This document shows positions 7,484 to 7,665 of a DNA stretch of 7,665 nucleotides, one piece after another (position 1 is the first letter of the stretch; the number at the start of each line of letters is the position of its first letter). The notes beneath the pieces are model-generated. The model saw nothing but the letters and a program-made list of their open reading frames with translations. It searched no databases and was not told the DNA's origin. The DNA is taken from contig USJN01000064.1 in NCBI GenBank assembly GCA_900554945.1, positions 1-7,665 on the forward strand. The letters are read 5' to 3'. Source of the stretch: an uncultured Coriobacteriaceae bacterium (GTDB lineage Bacteria > Actinomycetota > Coriobacteriia > Coriobacteriales > Eggerthellaceae). Made by a program: the position numbers and the translations under genes.

Positions 7484-7665
7484 CTTTCGTCGGCGCAACG
7501 TTGTTCGGGGTCGCGCTCTTGCGACTTTGCGGCCATGCTGAGGTCGATATCAGCAGCATAGCGCACCCGCATCGGAATGCAAGCATCCTGACGACGGGGG
7601 CGCTTCCCGATGATGTCCTTCGGCGTTTTGCCAAGCTTCTTTACCGCAATTTTATCTACCTTTAA
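7480..7665 (-). CDS. Possible C-terminal part of an unrecognised gene, cut by the window edge
   Basis: A minus-strand frame stays open from the window edge for 61 codons and stops with a TGA that overlaps the transporter ATG (ATGA), which would suit an operon. It begins LKVDKIAVKKLGKTPKDIIG and ends ERDPEQRCADER; I do not recognise it. The opposite strand in the same codon register is also open and ends with TAA at 7663-7665, reading ALPDDVLRRFAKLLYRNF near its end, so the coding strand is uncertain and the region may be non-coding. Confidence 0.25.
   Translation of the reverse strand, partial: LKVDKIAVKKLGKTPKDIIGKRPRRQDACIPMRVRYAADIDLSMAAKSQERDPEQRCADER

Overview
The window looks like chromosomal DNA from a high-G+C, strictly anaerobic actinobacterium, most likely of the class Coriobacteriia (Eggerthellaceae-type). 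The grounds are a strongly GC-biased third codon position in most genes, an ATP-driven 2-hydroxyacyl-CoA dehydratase-type iron-sulfur system typical of anaerobes, and QueH, the non-B12 epoxyqueuosine reductase, next to tgt. The lineage is inferred from gene content and style, not from a marker gene.

Left part (61-4150, minus strand): a tightly coupled three-gene operon transcribed leftwards. It starts with queH (4150 to 3326). The queH stop codon overlaps the GTG start of a 453-aa HgdB-type dehydratase subunit. That stop in turn overlaps the ATG of a 636-aa protein that joins a second HgdB-type domain to a complete HgdC/BadF-type ATP-dependent activase. Together the last two genes encode all the parts of an activase plus two-component dehydratase machine. 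No CoA-transferase or acyl-CoA dehydrogenase is present to reveal the substrate.

Middle (4151-6318, plus strand): a 259-bp divergent intergenic region carries promoter-like sequences for both directions and a terminator-like hairpin in the leader of the rightward operon. That operon encodes a HAD-family hydrolase and, one base after its stop, Tgt (tRNA-guanine transglycosylase). The two queuosine enzymes, QueH and Tgt, therefore lie in divergent neighbouring operons.

Right part (6319-7665): a GC-rich terminator hairpin follows tgt. It is followed by two tandem palindromes of identical architecture (13- and 14-bp stems, 9-nt loops, shared ACTTG/CAAGT core) and a tiny reading frame resembling the first residues of a DedA membrane protein. 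Then comes a minus-strand duplicated YdcZ-type (DMT superfamily) membrane transporter with visibly lower G+C than its neighbours, probably acquired or rearranged into this place. The last 180 bases hold no gene that can be named.

The most interesting points are the dehydratase-activase fusion with a retained internal start site, an in-frame linker built from interleaved inverted repeats, translational coupling of queH to the dehydratase system, and the paired palindromes after tgt.
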